A stretch of DNA of 64,000 nucleotides from Halomicrobium salinisoli (GCF_020405185.1 NZ_CP084463.1:992001-1056000), one strand, 5' to 3'. Positions 26,337 to 34,873 are shown, counted from the stretch's first letter. Numbers and translations: made by a program. Notes: a model not told the origin generated them from the letters alone.

Positions 26337-27023
26337 ATGGGAACGCCGCTGGAACCGCGCGAGACGCAGGCCGAGGAAGTGATCGACCGCCTCCACGAGG
26401 AGTACCCCGACTCCGCCATCTCGCTGAACTTCTCGACCCGGCTGGAGCTGCTGGTCGCCGTCGTCCTCTCGGCGCAGTGCACCGACGAGCGCGTCAACGA
26501 AGTGACGGCGGACCTCTTCGAGAAGTACCAGTCCGCCGCGGACTACGCCGAGGCGGACGAGGAGGAGCTGGCCGAGGACATCTACGGCATCACCTTCCAC
26601 AACAACAAGGCCGGCTACCTGAAAGAGGCCGGCCGGATCATGGTCGACGAGCACGACGGCGAGGTCCCCGACACCATGTCCGGGCTGACCGACCTCCCCG
26701 GCGTCGGCCGCAAGACCGCCAACGTCGTCCTCCAGCACGGCCACGACGTCGTCGAGGGCATCGTCGTCGACACCCACGTCCAGCGACTCACCCGCCGGCT
26801 CGGGATCACCGAGGAGGAGCGCCCCGAGGCCATCGAGGAGGACCTGCTGCCGGTGGTTCCCGAAGCGGAGTGGCAGCAGTTCACCCACCTCCTGATCGAC
26901 CACGGGCGCGCCGTCTGTACCGCCCGGAATCCCGACTGCGAGGACTGCGTGCTCGCCGATCTGTGTCCCTCCGCCAAAATGGACAGCGACGTCGATCTGG
27001 CCTCTGGTGAGCCCTGGGGCTAG
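26337..27023 (+). CDS. nth: Endonuclease III (DNA glycosylase/AP lyase)
   Basis: Base-excision repair enzyme for oxidised pyrimidines. The 228 residues carry the helix-hairpin-helix LPGVGRKTANVV with catalytic Lys126, catalytic Asp145 in VVDTHVQRL, and a [4Fe-4S] cluster from CTARNPDCEDCVLADLC. Spacing between Lys and Asp is 19 against 18 in E. coli Nth. Complete and ordinary. It is followed by the large palindromic element at 27074-27622. Confidence 0.96.
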   Translation: MGTPLEPRETQAEEVIDRLHEEYPDSAISLNFSTRLELLVAVVLSAQCTDERVNEVTADLFEKYQSAADYAEADEEELAEDIYGITFHNNKAGYLKEAGRIMVDEHDGEVPDTMSGLTDLPGVGRKTANVVLQHGHDVVEGIVVDTHVQRLTRRLGITEEERPEAIEEDLLPVVPEAEWQQFTHLLIDHGRAVCTARNPDCEDCVLADLCPSAKMDSDVDLASGEPWG

Positions 27024-27073
27024 GAATTTCTGGTTCGGTTGCTGGGATCGCTCCTGTTGAGACTACAGACGTC

Positions 27074-27622
27074 CAGAAAGCCCTCGGCCCGTTCTCTGGA
27101 ACCGTTACCGACGACACGTAGACACAGAAAGCCCTCGGCCCGCTCTCTGGCACGATCGCAACGACTTCGAACGACCAGAAAGCCCTCGGCCCGCTCGCGG
27201 GATCTGTGCGGGATATCCTCGCTGCGCTCGGATAGTGCCCGCGTACATCCCGCGACTGCGCCTCGCCCTTTCATCCACCAGGCCGCAACGGCAGCCCTGC
27301 CCTTCCCCGGGTCGCGCGATGAACGCGCTCCCGGCCAACGGCCGGCGCACGCTGGCGCTCGTTTTATCGAGCGCCTGCGACGTGCGAGGGACGACGGAGT
27401 GAACGAAGTGAACGACGGAGTCGGCTGGGGAGGGCGTGGCGCGGTGCCGTCCTGGCGGATGAAAGGGCGAGGCTCGGTCGGGGAAGCACGAGCCCCCAAG
27501 CACCGCAGCGAACGGAGTGAGCGAGGAGCACAGGGTGGCTCGCGCGACCCGAGCGGGCCGAGGGCTTTCTGGTCGTTCGAGGCCAGTGCGGTCGTTCCTA
27601 GGAGCGGGCCGAGGGCGTTCAG
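27074..27622. repeat. Large nested palindromic intergenic element
   Basis: A non-coding block of about 550 bp. The motif CAGAAAGCCCTCGGCCCG occurs three times forward (27074-27091, 27125-27142, 27176-27193) and in inverted form at 27554-27571 and, less exactly, 27605-27622. A 31-bp perfect inverted repeat joins 27167-27197 with 27550-27580. Inside it a 17-bp perfect inverted repeat joins 27260-27276 with 27457-27473. Near the centre an 8-bp hairpin with TTTTAT loop spans 27354-27375. The whole could fold into one long stem. No coding frame fits. Confidence 0.85.
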
Positions 27623-27647
27623 GTCGTCGTTCGTCTCTGAACCGTCG

Positions 27648-28136
27648 TCAGAGCGCGTACCGGATCACGAACCGGATCACACCAACGACGTAGGCCAGCA
27701 GCCAGAAGATGACGTAGCCGAAGACGCCGATGCGCAGGCGGGAGCGCCAGTGGTCCATACGCTCGCCGCCGATCTCGTCGAGCAGGACGTCCTGGTCGTA
27801 GTCGTTGTAGAGGTCGTGCTCGTACTTGGCGCGGAAGATGCGGACGATACCGGTCATGCCGAACAGGAGCATGGCGTAGGCCTGCAGGCCGAGGACGGCG
27901 TGGATGGCCGAGAGGCCGCCGAACTGGTCGGGCAGCCGGGGTGCCATCCAGAACACGACGGGGACGGTCGTCAGCACGAGTCCGGTGACGACGAACTTCA
28001 GGTGGTGGACGAGCACGTCCCAGGTGACGGGCTCGGTCTCGATGATGTACCAGGCGCCGTACAGAAAGCAGGGGAGGCTGAGCGTCACGGCGACGAGCGC
28101 GATCGTGGCGACGACACCCGTCGACAGTCCCGGCAT
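27648..28136 (-). CDS. Four-helix membrane protein of the respiratory locus (DUF7321-like)
   Basis: A 162-residue membrane protein with four hydrophobic helices (about 8-30, 45-68, 80-100 and 136-160). Histidines occur in DVLVHHLKF and SAIHAVLGLQAY, spacing that could hold heme or face quinone, but no heme motif can be proven. I recall the family as haloarchaeal DUF7321, usually near bc1-type genes, which fits the locus starting 0.8 kb away. Function unknown. Confidence 0.75.
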   Translation of the reverse strand: MPGLSTGVVATIALVAVTLSLPCFLYGAWYIIETEPVTWDVLVHHLKFVVTGLVLTTVPVVFWMAPRLPDQFGGLSAIHAVLGLQAYAMLLFGMTGIVRIFRAKYEHDLYNDYDQDVLLDEIGGERMDHWRSRLRIGVFGYVIFWLLAYVVGVIRFVIRYAL

Positions 28137-28220
28137 GGCGGGCGCTAGGGAGAGGTGTCGCTAAAGCGTGCCGGACGCGACCGACGAGCGGGCGTCTCGG
28201 GCCGTCCTTTCGCGTCGCTG

Positions 28221-28685
28221 TTACTCCTCTTGGTCCCGCCGGCAGCGACGGAGGAACGCGTCGACGTCGTCCCGCTCGCGTTCGCGGGCGAACTCGAGGT
28301 ACGGCTCCAGCCCGTCGCCCGCGTCCGTCAGCGTCACCGCACCGGAGTCGCTATCGTAGGTGACCAGCCCGCACTCGGCGAGCTTCGGGACGTCGGCGTG
28401 GTAGAGCCGCGCGCGGACGCGCTCCTCCGTCTCCGCCGTGAGCCGCTCGGAAGTCGTGTCGTTCGCGACCACCGCCAGGTGTGGGGCGAGTTCGTCGAGC
28501 GTCATCGTCCCGCCGCGCTCGTGGAGCACGTAGAGGAGAAAGCGCGGGCGCTTGTCCGCCAGCAGTCCGAAGGCCACGCTCGGCGTCGGCGGGGCGTCGG
28601 GGCGCTCCGCCTGGCCTGATCGCTCGTCGTCTGCCGGGTCCTCCCTTCCTGACCCCTCGTCTTGACAGTCGTTACCCATTAACAT
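28221..28685 (-). CDS. Winged-helix regulator (DUF7344-like)
   Basis: A 154-residue protein with a polar N-terminal tail and a winged-helix domain (about 40-130): LLADKRPRFLLYVLHERGGT, then MTLDELAPHLAVV, and RLYHADVPKLAECGLVTYD with a VTLTDAGDGL wing. This is the haloarchaeal DUF7344 pattern as I recall. Start: ATG at 28685, with an alternative ATG at 28679; TATA-like ATTATTTG upstream (about 28706-28714) is compatible with both. It is divergent from the respiratory gene cluster and could regulate it, though this is only positional. Confidence 0.75.
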   Translation of the reverse strand: MLMGNDCQDEGSGREDPADDERSGQAERPDAPPTPSVAFGLLADKRPRFLLYVLHERGGTMTLDELAPHLAVVANDTTSERLTAETEERVRARLYHADVPKLAECGLVTYDSDSGAVTLTDAGDGLEPYLEFARERERDDVDAFLRRCRRDQEE

Positions 28686-28900
28686 GCAACACGACAGACA
28701 CCCAAATAATACTCCGGGTCAATCCGTCTGCTGGAAGCGTATAGCTACCTCCTAGGTGGTCGTACGGCTGGGTTTCGAGCGAGGAAGCGTCGACTTCGCG
28801 GGGGGAACCGCGACAGCCAGTCGAACCCGACGGGCGCCGACGCGGACCGGCCCGTCCGACGTCGCGGCGCTTATGCGGCTCGCGGTATCAGTGTCGGACG

Positions 28901-29695
28901 ATGAGCGACGCCGAGGACGAGCGGGCCGGCGACTCCCCGGGGGCGGACGGGGACGGCGAGTCCCTCCAGGCGCTGCGCGAGCGGGTCGAGGCCGAGTACG
29001 ACTTCGAGAACTTCGGTCCGGCGGACATGGCCGAGATGAGCGCCGACGAGTGGGAGGCCGCCTTCGATCCGGACACGTGGATCACGGGGGAGGAGCTGCT
29101 GGACCGCGTCGAGGCCGACCTCCGGTCGCGCGTGGCCGACCGGGACGTGTTCGCGCGCGTCGAGCGCCACGGGGACCCGCCGCGGGTCCTGGCCTACTCC
29201 GAGTCCTCCTACGCGCTGGTGTACCCCGACGGGAGCGTCGAGGGAGAGGGGACCGTGCTCCGCGACGTGAAGCCGACGGTCGCGCTGGCGTCGATGGAGT
29301 CCTACGACGTCCCCGACGCGCCGGAGGGCCAGCTCCTCCCCGAACCCGGCGAGGTGCCCGAGGGGGGCGGCGAACTCGGCAACACCGTCCTCCAGGTGAT
29401 CGCAGTGGCCCAGGGGATCGCCGGCCTCGTGCTCCTTGGCGCCGGCGTCCTCAACTACGGGACGACCGGCTCCAACGCCGTCGGGATGGCCGTCGCGGGC
29501 CTGGCCTTCCTCGCGGTCGCGATCGTTCTCCTGATGGTCATCGTCAACGCGCGGCTCTCCGACAAGTTCCGCGCCGAGGAGTACCGGGAGCGACTCCGCG
29601 CGGTCGGCCTCGAGGACGGGGAGCGACCCGACTTCCTCCCCCCGCTCGAGGCCGACGACGGGAGCGGCCCGAACGACGGTGAACGGGAGGCGTAA
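28901..29695 (+). CDS. Membrane protein of the cytochrome bc locus (DUF7319-like)
   Basis: A 264-residue protein: acidic N-terminal cytosolic domain (about 1-165) and two hydrophobic helices (about 166-188 and 195-217), then an acidic C-terminal tail. It matches the family I recall as haloarchaeal DUF7319, found in front of the halocyanin and cytochrome b genes. TATA-like GCTTATGCGG (28869-28878) lies at leaderless spacing before the ATG. It probably serves assembly or stability of the complex; no active site is visible. Confidence 0.75.
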   Translation: MSDAEDERAGDSPGADGDGESLQALRERVEAEYDFENFGPADMAEMSADEWEAAFDPDTWITGEELLDRVEADLRSRVADRDVFARVERHGDPPRVLAYSESSYALVYPDGSVEGEGTVLRDVKPTVALASMESYDVPDAPEGQLLPEPGEVPEGGGELGNTVLQVIAVAQGIAGLVLLGAGVLNYGTTGSNAVGMAVAGLAFLAVAIVLLMVIVNARLSDKFRAEEYRERLRAVGLEDGERPDFLPPLEADDGSGPNDGEREA

Positions 29696-29722
29696 CGGTG
29701 CCTGCACGCGGTCTTCGGTGGG

Positions 29723-29730
29723 TTTATACA
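29723..29730 (+). promoter_or_regulatory. TATA box of the halocyanin-cytochrome b operon
   Basis: TTTATACA lies 27-34 nt before the halocyanin ATG at 29757. The next three or four genes are packed with gaps of 4 nt or less, so this is likely the main promoter of the operon. Confidence 0.6.
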
Positions 29731-29756
29731 AACTCGGTCCTGACTTTCGGACGTAT

Positions 29757-30425
29757 ATGAACAGGCGGGAGTTCGTCCGGACCGCCGGCGGGGTCGCTGG
29801 TGGAACCGCGGCCCTCAGTGCCTCCGGTGCCGCGGCCGCCCAGGAGGGCGGCAACGAGAGCGGCGGCGGTGGCGGCGGCGGAACACCGGACTTCGGCGGG
29901 TTCCTGGACGGCGTCGGCAACTTCGACGGCAGCGTCACGGACGCAACCGGGCAGGACTCGGCGACCGTCGAGGTCGGCGTCCAGGCCAACGGCGGGGCGT
30001 ACGGGTTCGGCCCGGCCGCTATCCACGTGGACAACGGCGCGACCGTCCAGTGGGAATGGACCGGCGAGGGCGGCGGTCACAACGTCGTCTCCGACGGCGA
30101 CGGTCCCCTGGATTCGGACACCTACTCCGAGTCGGGCGTCCACTACGAACAGACCTTCGAGGAGGACGGCATCTACCCCTACGTCTGTGAACCCCACCAG
30201 AGCCTGGGGATGAAAGGGGCCGTCGTCGTCGGCACCGACTACGCCACCGCCGGTGGTGACGGTGAGGGGTCCGTCGAGACGCTGGCACCTGAGGAGGCAG
30301 GCGTGCCGATCCAGCCCCACTTCGTCGGTATCGCCACGGGACTGGCCATCATCGTCTCGCTGATCTTCACGTTCTTCACGCTGAAGTACGGTGAGTCGCC
30401 CCACACCAGCGGAGGGAACGACTGA
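29757..30425 (+). CDS. hcp: Membrane-anchored halocyanin (blue copper protein)
   Basis: Mobile or tethered copper electron carrier that takes the place of cytochrome c in haloarchaea. The 222 residues show a Tat signal (MNRREFVRTAGG... then AAAAQ), a Gly/Ser-rich linker, the cupredoxin domain with copper ligands His in GGHNVVSDG and Cys-His-Met in YVCEPHQSLGMKG, and a C-terminal anchor helix (VGIATGLAIIVSLIFTFFTL, about 187-206). It overlaps the next gene by 1 nt. In this locus it should accept electrons from the Rieske protein. Confidence 0.93.
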   Translation: MNRREFVRTAGGVAGGTAALSASGAAAAQEGGNESGGGGGGGTPDFGGFLDGVGNFDGSVTDATGQDSATVEVGVQANGGAYGFGPAAIHVDNGATVQWEWTGEGGGHNVVSDGDGPLDSDTYSESGVHYEQTFEEDGIYPYVCEPHQSLGMKGAVVVGTDYATAGGDGEGSVETLAPEEAGVPIQPHFVGIATGLAIIVSLIFTFFTLKYGESPHTSGGND

Positions 30426-30847
30426 TGTCCTCGACAGGCTCCACCTACGGCGACATCCACCGCTACGAACAGCCCCGCGAGAGCACGGCGGCGGCGCTGG
30501 CCATCGTCGTGCTGACGATCATCGAAGTGGTGTTCGTCGGGCTGTTCACCTACGGCATGCTGGCGGGCTGGGCGTCCGGCACCGGTCCCGGACTCACGCC
30601 GGGCCTCATCAACGCCAACATGTTCCTCGGCGGCGTCCTGACGGTCATCTTCGTCGACCTCGCGTTCATCCTGCTGCTGTACCGCAAGGAGTTCCTCCCC
30701 GACGTGATGATCGTCAAGAAGCGCCGCCGCAAGTGGGAGGACCTCTACGTCCGCGAGGACGACGTCGACGGGACGTCGGTCGCCGACGGCGAGGGCGGTC
30801 CGTGGGAGAACTTCAAACACGCAGTGTACCCCTACTACAAGAAATAA
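30425..30847 (+). CDS. Small membrane subunit (DUF7318-like)
   Basis: A 140-residue protein with two hydrophobic helices (about 22-46 and 65-88), a conserved N-terminal YGDIHRYEQPRESTAAALAI and a basic/acidic C-terminal half. I recall it as DUF7318, a constant member of haloarchaeal cytochrome bc loci. It starts on the last base of the halocyanin stop and ends 3 nt before the Rieske ATG, so it is tightly co-translated and probably a subunit of the complex. Confidence 0.78.
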   Translation: MSSTGSTYGDIHRYEQPRESTAAALAIVVLTIIEVVFVGLFTYGMLAGWASGTGPGLTPGLINANMFLGGVLTVIFVDLAFILLLYRKEFLPDVMIVKKRRRKWEDLYVREDDVDGTSVADGEGGPWENFKHAVYPYYKK

Positions 30848-30850
30848 ACA

Positions 30851-31705
30851 ATGCCAGTTGACGAAGACAAGTATCCGGCAGAATCGGGACGGCGTCGCTT
30901 CGTGAAGGGCGTGGTCGGGAGCGCGGCGCTCTCCAGCGTCGGCGCGGGCGGTGCCGCGGCGCTCGACACCGTCACCCAGGAGGCCGGGTCCGGCGGCGGA
31001 CAGACGCAGTACGTCGGCATCGAGAACACGGCCGGCCCGGCACCCCGCGGAATGCCGATCATCCCGCTGGAGATCCAGGACGGCGAGCTGTACGGCGTCT
31101 GGCCCGAGTACAACTCCGAACAGGACCTCGCCGTCGCCGAGGACTTCGGCGGCAGCGGCATCACGTACACCTCGGCCTGGTTCCAGTACTGCGGCCTCCA
31201 GTCCGCACAGGGCGTCGATCCCCAGGCGGACGCGAACAACGCCCTCATCTCCTCGCCGTCGTACTCCTGGCAGGAGGAGCAGGAGTCGGGCGTTCCGCTG
31301 CAGGTCAGCTGGTTCGACGACTACGAGTCCTGGGGCAACGGCATCGGGACCGAGGGCGTCGGCAAGCCCGCCACGGCCAACTGGCGCTCCGAGGAGGCGA
31401 GCACGAAGATCACCGTACAGGTGCTGCGCTCGCCGAAGGTCAGCCAGATGGCCAACGGGGAAGGCGAGTTCTCGGAGCTCCCCAACCAGCTCCAGCAGTT
31501 CATCGACGCCGCCACGGCCGAGAACTTCATGGCCTGGGCGAACAAGTGCACGCACTTCTGTTGCGTGCCCGGCTGGAAGCAGAGCGAGGGCGCCGAGGAC
31601 TACGACGCCGGCAACGACGTCTACTGCCAGTGTCACCAGTCGGTCTACGACCCGTTCAGTCCCGTGCTGAAGACGTTCACCGCGCTACCGCGGCCCCCTC
31701 AGTGA
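30851..31705 (+). CDS. petA: Rieske iron-sulfur subunit of the cytochrome bc complex
   Basis: Rieske protein that moves electrons from quinol to halocyanin. The 284 residues begin with a Tat-type region (GRRRFVKGVVGSAALSSV) that acts as uncleaved anchor. The [2Fe-2S] boxes are NKCTHFCCVPGW and YCQCHQSVY. The cluster ligands (Cys, His in each box) and both disulfide cysteines are kept, but the usual Gly of box 1 (CTHLGC) is Cys and that of box 2 (CPCHGS) is Gln. About 150 residues of extra beta-rich sequence precede the cluster domain. Confidence 0.92.
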   Translation: MPVDEDKYPAESGRRRFVKGVVGSAALSSVGAGGAAALDTVTQEAGSGGGQTQYVGIENTAGPAPRGMPIIPLEIQDGELYGVWPEYNSEQDLAVAEDFGGSGITYTSAWFQYCGLQSAQGVDPQADANNALISSPSYSWQEEQESGVPLQVSWFDDYESWGNGIGTEGVGKPATANWRSEEASTKITVQVLRSPKVSQMANGEGEFSELPNQLQQFIDAATAENFMAWANKCTHFCCVPGWKQSEGAEDYDAGNDVYCQCHQSVYDPFSPVLKTFTALPRPPQ

Positions 31706-31708
31706 CCC

Positions 31709-32512
31709 ATGAGTCTTGAACGCAAGGAGGAACACGACCGCGACGCGTGGATGGAGTCCCGGGATCTGACCCCACTGGAGTCCATCTACCTCACAACGCT
31801 GATGTGGCTCGACAAGCGGCTGCGGGTGGTTGACTACCTCGAGCTGCTCGAGGACATGTACTACAAGGTCAACCTCCAGATGCCCAAGAGCCACACCGAG
31901 CAGTACAACCTCGACAACAAGTTCTGGTACTGGTACCCGCTGTACGCGCTCGGGTCGTTCTCGACGTTGGCCTACATCGTCGCGGCCGTCTCGGGCGCGT
32001 TGCTGGGGTTCTACTACGCCCCCGCCGCGGCGGCCTCCGACGGCTCGGTCACCGTCGCCTACGAGTCGGTCCAGCTCATCATGGGTCAGCTCAACCTGGG
32101 CTACTTCCTGCGCTCGGTCCACCGCTGGGCCGCGCAGGTGATGGTCGCGGCCGTGTTCCTGCACATGCTGCGGGTCTACTTCACGGGCGCGTACAAGGAG
32201 CCCCGCGAGCTCAACTGGATCATCGGGATCGTCCTGATCTCGCTGACCATGGTCTTCGGGTACACTGGCTACCTGCTGCCCTGGAGCCAGCTGAGCTACT
32301 GGGCGGGCCAGATCGGCGTCGAGATGGCGCTGTCGATCCCGCTGATCGGCGAGTGGGTCGCACAGCTCATGTTCGGCGGCTTCACGCTGGGGCAGTCGAC
32401 GCTCATGCGGATGTACATCCTGCACGTGTTCTTCCTGCCCTTCATCACCACCGCGATCATCGCGGTCCACATCGGCATCGTCTGGATGCAAGGCATCGCT
32501 GAACCCCACTAA
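31709..32512 (+). CDS. petB: Cytochrome b, N-terminal (b6-type) subunit
   Basis: Di-heme membrane subunit with four transmembrane helices. The 267 residues carry the heme ligands in two pairs: His-x13-His in VHRWAAQVMVAAVFLHML, and His-x14-His in ILHVFFLPFITTAIIAVH. The second spacing of 14 is that of cytochrome b6, not mitochondrial bc1. The C-terminal half of cytochrome b is a separate gene 3 nt downstream, again b6f-like. Complete. Confidence 0.95.
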   Translation: MSLERKEEHDRDAWMESRDLTPLESIYLTTLMWLDKRLRVVDYLELLEDMYYKVNLQMPKSHTEQYNLDNKFWYWYPLYALGSFSTLAYIVAAVSGALLGFYYAPAAAASDGSVTVAYESVQLIMGQLNLGYFLRSVHRWAAQVMVAAVFLHMLRVYFTGAYKEPRELNWIIGIVLISLTMVFGYTGYLLPWSQLSYWAGQIGVEMALSIPLIGEWVAQLMFGGFTLGQSTLMRMYILHVFFLPFITTAIIAVHIGIVWMQGIAEPH

Positions 32513-32514
32513 CA

Positions 32515-33282
32515 ATGACTGACGACACAGACTCCGAGGAGGTCCGCGCCGACGGCTCCGGACCGGGTATCGTGCCGCCGGACGACGAGACCCCGACGTG
32601 GCGCGAGCGCAAAGAGCGCACGCAGGGGCTCTCCCGGCTGACCTACGAGTACTTCGAGCGGGCCCGCCGCGAGGACCAGGACCTGCGCCAGCAGTCCGAC
32701 TACGTCGAGCGGGACGTGCTGGGCTTCCCCGCCTGGCCCCACGAGATGATCCGCAACCTGGCGCTGACGACGTTCTTCGTCGGCATGATCCTGTTCCTGG
32801 CGGCCGCGCTGCCTCCGGAGATGCCCGCGCCGGCCAACGCGAACACGACGCCGCAGATCATCCTGCCGGACTGGTACCTCTACTGGTCCTTTGGCCTGCT
32901 GAAGCTCTCGCCGCTGAACCCCCAGCTGAGCATCCTCGGCGGCCAGAAGCTGATGGCCGACCGGATGTACGGCGTCCTGGCGAACCTGGTCGTCGTCGGC
33001 GCCATCGCCGTCGTCCCCTTCCTGAACAAGGGGTCGGCCCGGCGCCCCGTCGAGAACCCGTTCTGGGCCGCGATCGGCATGGGCGGCGTGATCTTCAGCC
33101 TCACCATCGCCGCGCTGTCCGTCCAGAACCTCATCCCGATGAGCGCCTCGCTCCTGCTGGACCTGACGTTCCTGCTGCCGCTGGTCGCCGGCACGATCAC
33201 CTACGCCGTGCTCCGGACCATGCGGGAGGGGTACATGTTCAACCTCAACCGCCGGTACTACCGGCTCCGGCCGCCGAAGTGA
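32515..33282 (+). CDS. petD: Cytochrome b, C-terminal subunit (subunit IV-like)
   Basis: A 255-residue membrane protein with a soluble acidic N-terminal part (about 1-75) and three to four hydrophobic helices. It carries the Qo-site motif as PDWY (LPDWYLYWSFGLLKLSPLNP), where mitochondria and many bacteria have PEWY. It corresponds to helices E-H of cytochrome b or subunit IV of b6f. It lies 3 nt after petB and is surely part of the same complex. Confidence 0.93.
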   Translation: MTDDTDSEEVRADGSGPGIVPPDDETPTWRERKERTQGLSRLTYEYFERARREDQDLRQQSDYVERDVLGFPAWPHEMIRNLALTTFFVGMILFLAAALPPEMPAPANANTTPQIILPDWYLYWSFGLLKLSPLNPQLSILGGQKLMADRMYGVLANLVVVGAIAVVPFLNKGSARRPVENPFWAAIGMGGVIFSLTIAALSVQNLIPMSASLLLDLTFLLPLVAGTITYAVLRTMREGYMFNLNRRYYRLRPPK

Positions 33283-33470
33283 GGCAAGCGGTTCCGACCC
33301 GCCGATCCGGTTTCGCTCGTCGCTGACCGCCGTCTTCTCCGATACGCGATTCGTCTCGTTCCCGTCGAGCCGCCGCGTTCTCCGCGTGGGGACGTCGAGG
33401 ACGACCGCTCGTGGGACGTGCTCCGCCGCGACTCGCCGCAGTAAAGTACGCCCGGTCGCTAGGGTCGTCG

Positions 33471-33779
33471 ATGACAGACGACGACGCGGGCGAGGGGGCC
33501 GGCGGCCGCGAGGTCGTCGTCCCGATGCGGGTCTACAAGGCCGTGACAGTCTTCTCGACGCTGTTCGCCGTCGTCTGCGTGGTCGGGGGCTTCATCGTCC
33601 TCGACGAGGCGACGGACCGCGCGCGGCTCCCGGCCTCGGAGGTCGACCCCGTCGTGGCGCTGCTCGGCGTCGGCGTCATCGTCCTCGGGGCGGCGACCTA
33701 CGCCTTCTCGACCCGGTTCCGGACTTCGGAAATGGGAAAGTCTAAAGACGACGCTGCCGAAGGTTCTGACAATGGCTGA
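33471..33779 (+). CDS. Small membrane protein (DUF7315-like)
   Basis: A 102-residue protein with two hydrophobic helices (about 25-45 and 57-75). VVVPMRVYKAVTVFSTLFAV is the recognisable segment, which I recall from DUF7315 in haloarchaeal bc loci. It starts 188 nt after petD and overlaps the next gene by 8 nt. Likely an accessory subunit or assembly factor. Confidence 0.75.
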   Translation: MTDDDAGEGAGGREVVVPMRVYKAVTVFSTLFAVVCVVGGFIVLDEATDRARLPASEVDPVVALLGVGVIVLGAATYAFSTRFRTSEMGKSKDDAAEGSDNG

Positions 33780-34044
33780 CGAATTCATGAAGGGGCTGAG
33801 CGCCCTCATAGTCGGCGGACTGGGCTGGATGACGCTGGCCGGCTGGTACCGCACCCACCACTTCGAGGGGCGCCAACTCACGGCCGAGATAACTATCGAG
33901 GAGCCGACGGTGTACGACCAGATCGGCTTCTTCCTGATGGACGCCTTCTTCTGGTTCGCCATCATCGGCGCCCTCACGTTCTGGGTGCTCCTCCCGGCCC
34001 TCGAGGAGGCCCGCGACGCGTGGGCCGCGCGCCGCTCCGAGTAA
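33772..34044 (+). CDS. Small membrane protein (DUF7314-like)
   Basis: A 90-residue protein with a hydrophobic N-terminal segment (GLSALIVGGLGWMTLAGWYR) and a second helix (about 55-75). It matches what I recall as DUF7314. It overlaps the previous gene by 8 nt, so the two are translationally coupled. It ends the plus-strand run of the respiratory cluster. Confidence 0.75.
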   Translation: MADEFMKGLSALIVGGLGWMTLAGWYRTHHFEGRQLTAEITIEEPTVYDQIGFFLMDAFFWFAIIGALTFWVLLPALEEARDAWAARRSE

Positions 34045-34369
34045 CGCGCGCTGCGATCGCTCTTTCTCTGCCACCGACTGCGACGGGACGAGAGCGGAGC
34101 GGCCGGCGGTCGCCGGCGGCGTCCCGTCCCGGACCGACGACGGGCAACCACACCGCGTCCGGACGCCGGGGTAACGTCGTCATCGTGCCCGGCTCGCGCT
34201 CGTCGCTCGTGATCAGGCACCTGCGCTGGCGCAGCTGGCCAAAGCGAGGTCGGACGAGAACGGGGACGGGCGGGAGTCGCCATCGACTACAGACTCGAGT
34301 ACCGGCCGGTACGGACGAACGGGTTCAGTCGGGCGAGAACGGACCGAGAGAAAGTGAGCGGAAACGGGA
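34045..34369. other. Intergenic gap between convergent genes, no feature seen
   Basis: 325 bp between two converging gene ends (34044 and 34370). No start-to-stop frame, T-run terminator or repeat is convincing here. Confidence 0.5.
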
Positions 34370-34831
34370 TCAGACGACCGCCGACCAGTAGCCCTGGACG
34401 AGCCAGAAGAGGCTCTGAAAGCCGGCGTACATGAGCACGAGGATCGCGGCCACGAGCGACGCCTTGGGTCGCTCCATGTCGATCTCCCTGCGCGCCTCGA
34501 CCTTGCGGGACTCGAACTCGAAGAAGTCCGTGAGGAACAGTCCCATCACGAGCGTCGAGAGGACGATGCCGCCGTGCTGTTCGACCGTGGTGTAGTAGAA
34601 CGAGCCGAGCACGAGGAGCACGTTCATGGCCTCGTGGGGGAGGTAGCGGCTGACCGCCTCGGCGCCGCCCTCACGGTACTGCAGCACGTGGTTGTCGTGG
34701 GCGAGCTTCCGAGTGACGAAGTTCGCCACCACGAGCGCGAGCAGGACGTACTCGATGACGCGGACGCCCCCGAAGACCTCCGGCGCGAGCAGGGCATCGA
34801 GCGGCCCGAACAGATTCACGAACGCCTGCAT
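34370..34831 (-). CDS. Membrane protein of the bc locus (DUF7313-like)
   Basis: A 153-residue membrane protein with four hydrophobic helices. MQAFVNLFGPLDALLAPEVF at the start and RLAHDNHVLQ and EAMNVLLVLGSFYYTTVEQH inside are the recognisable parts of the family I recall as DUF7313. It lies on the opposite strand but converges on the plus-strand respiratory genes and belongs to that set in haloarchaea. Function unknown. Confidence 0.75.
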   Translation of the reverse strand: MQAFVNLFGPLDALLAPEVFGGVRVIEYVLLALVVANFVTRKLAHDNHVLQYREGGAEAVSRYLPHEAMNVLLVLGSFYYTTVEQHGGIVLSTLVMGLFLTDFFEFESRKVEARREIDMERPKASLVAAILVLMYAGFQSLFWLVQGYWSAVV

Positions 34832-34873
34832 ACCCGACTCTGTGTTCGACGCCCATTAGTGTCTTTCCAATCG

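Noticed and set aside
27039..28148. Long open frame across the palindromic element and DUF7321 antisense
   Set aside because: It reads through inverted repeats and then antisense of a real membrane gene; no homologous features.
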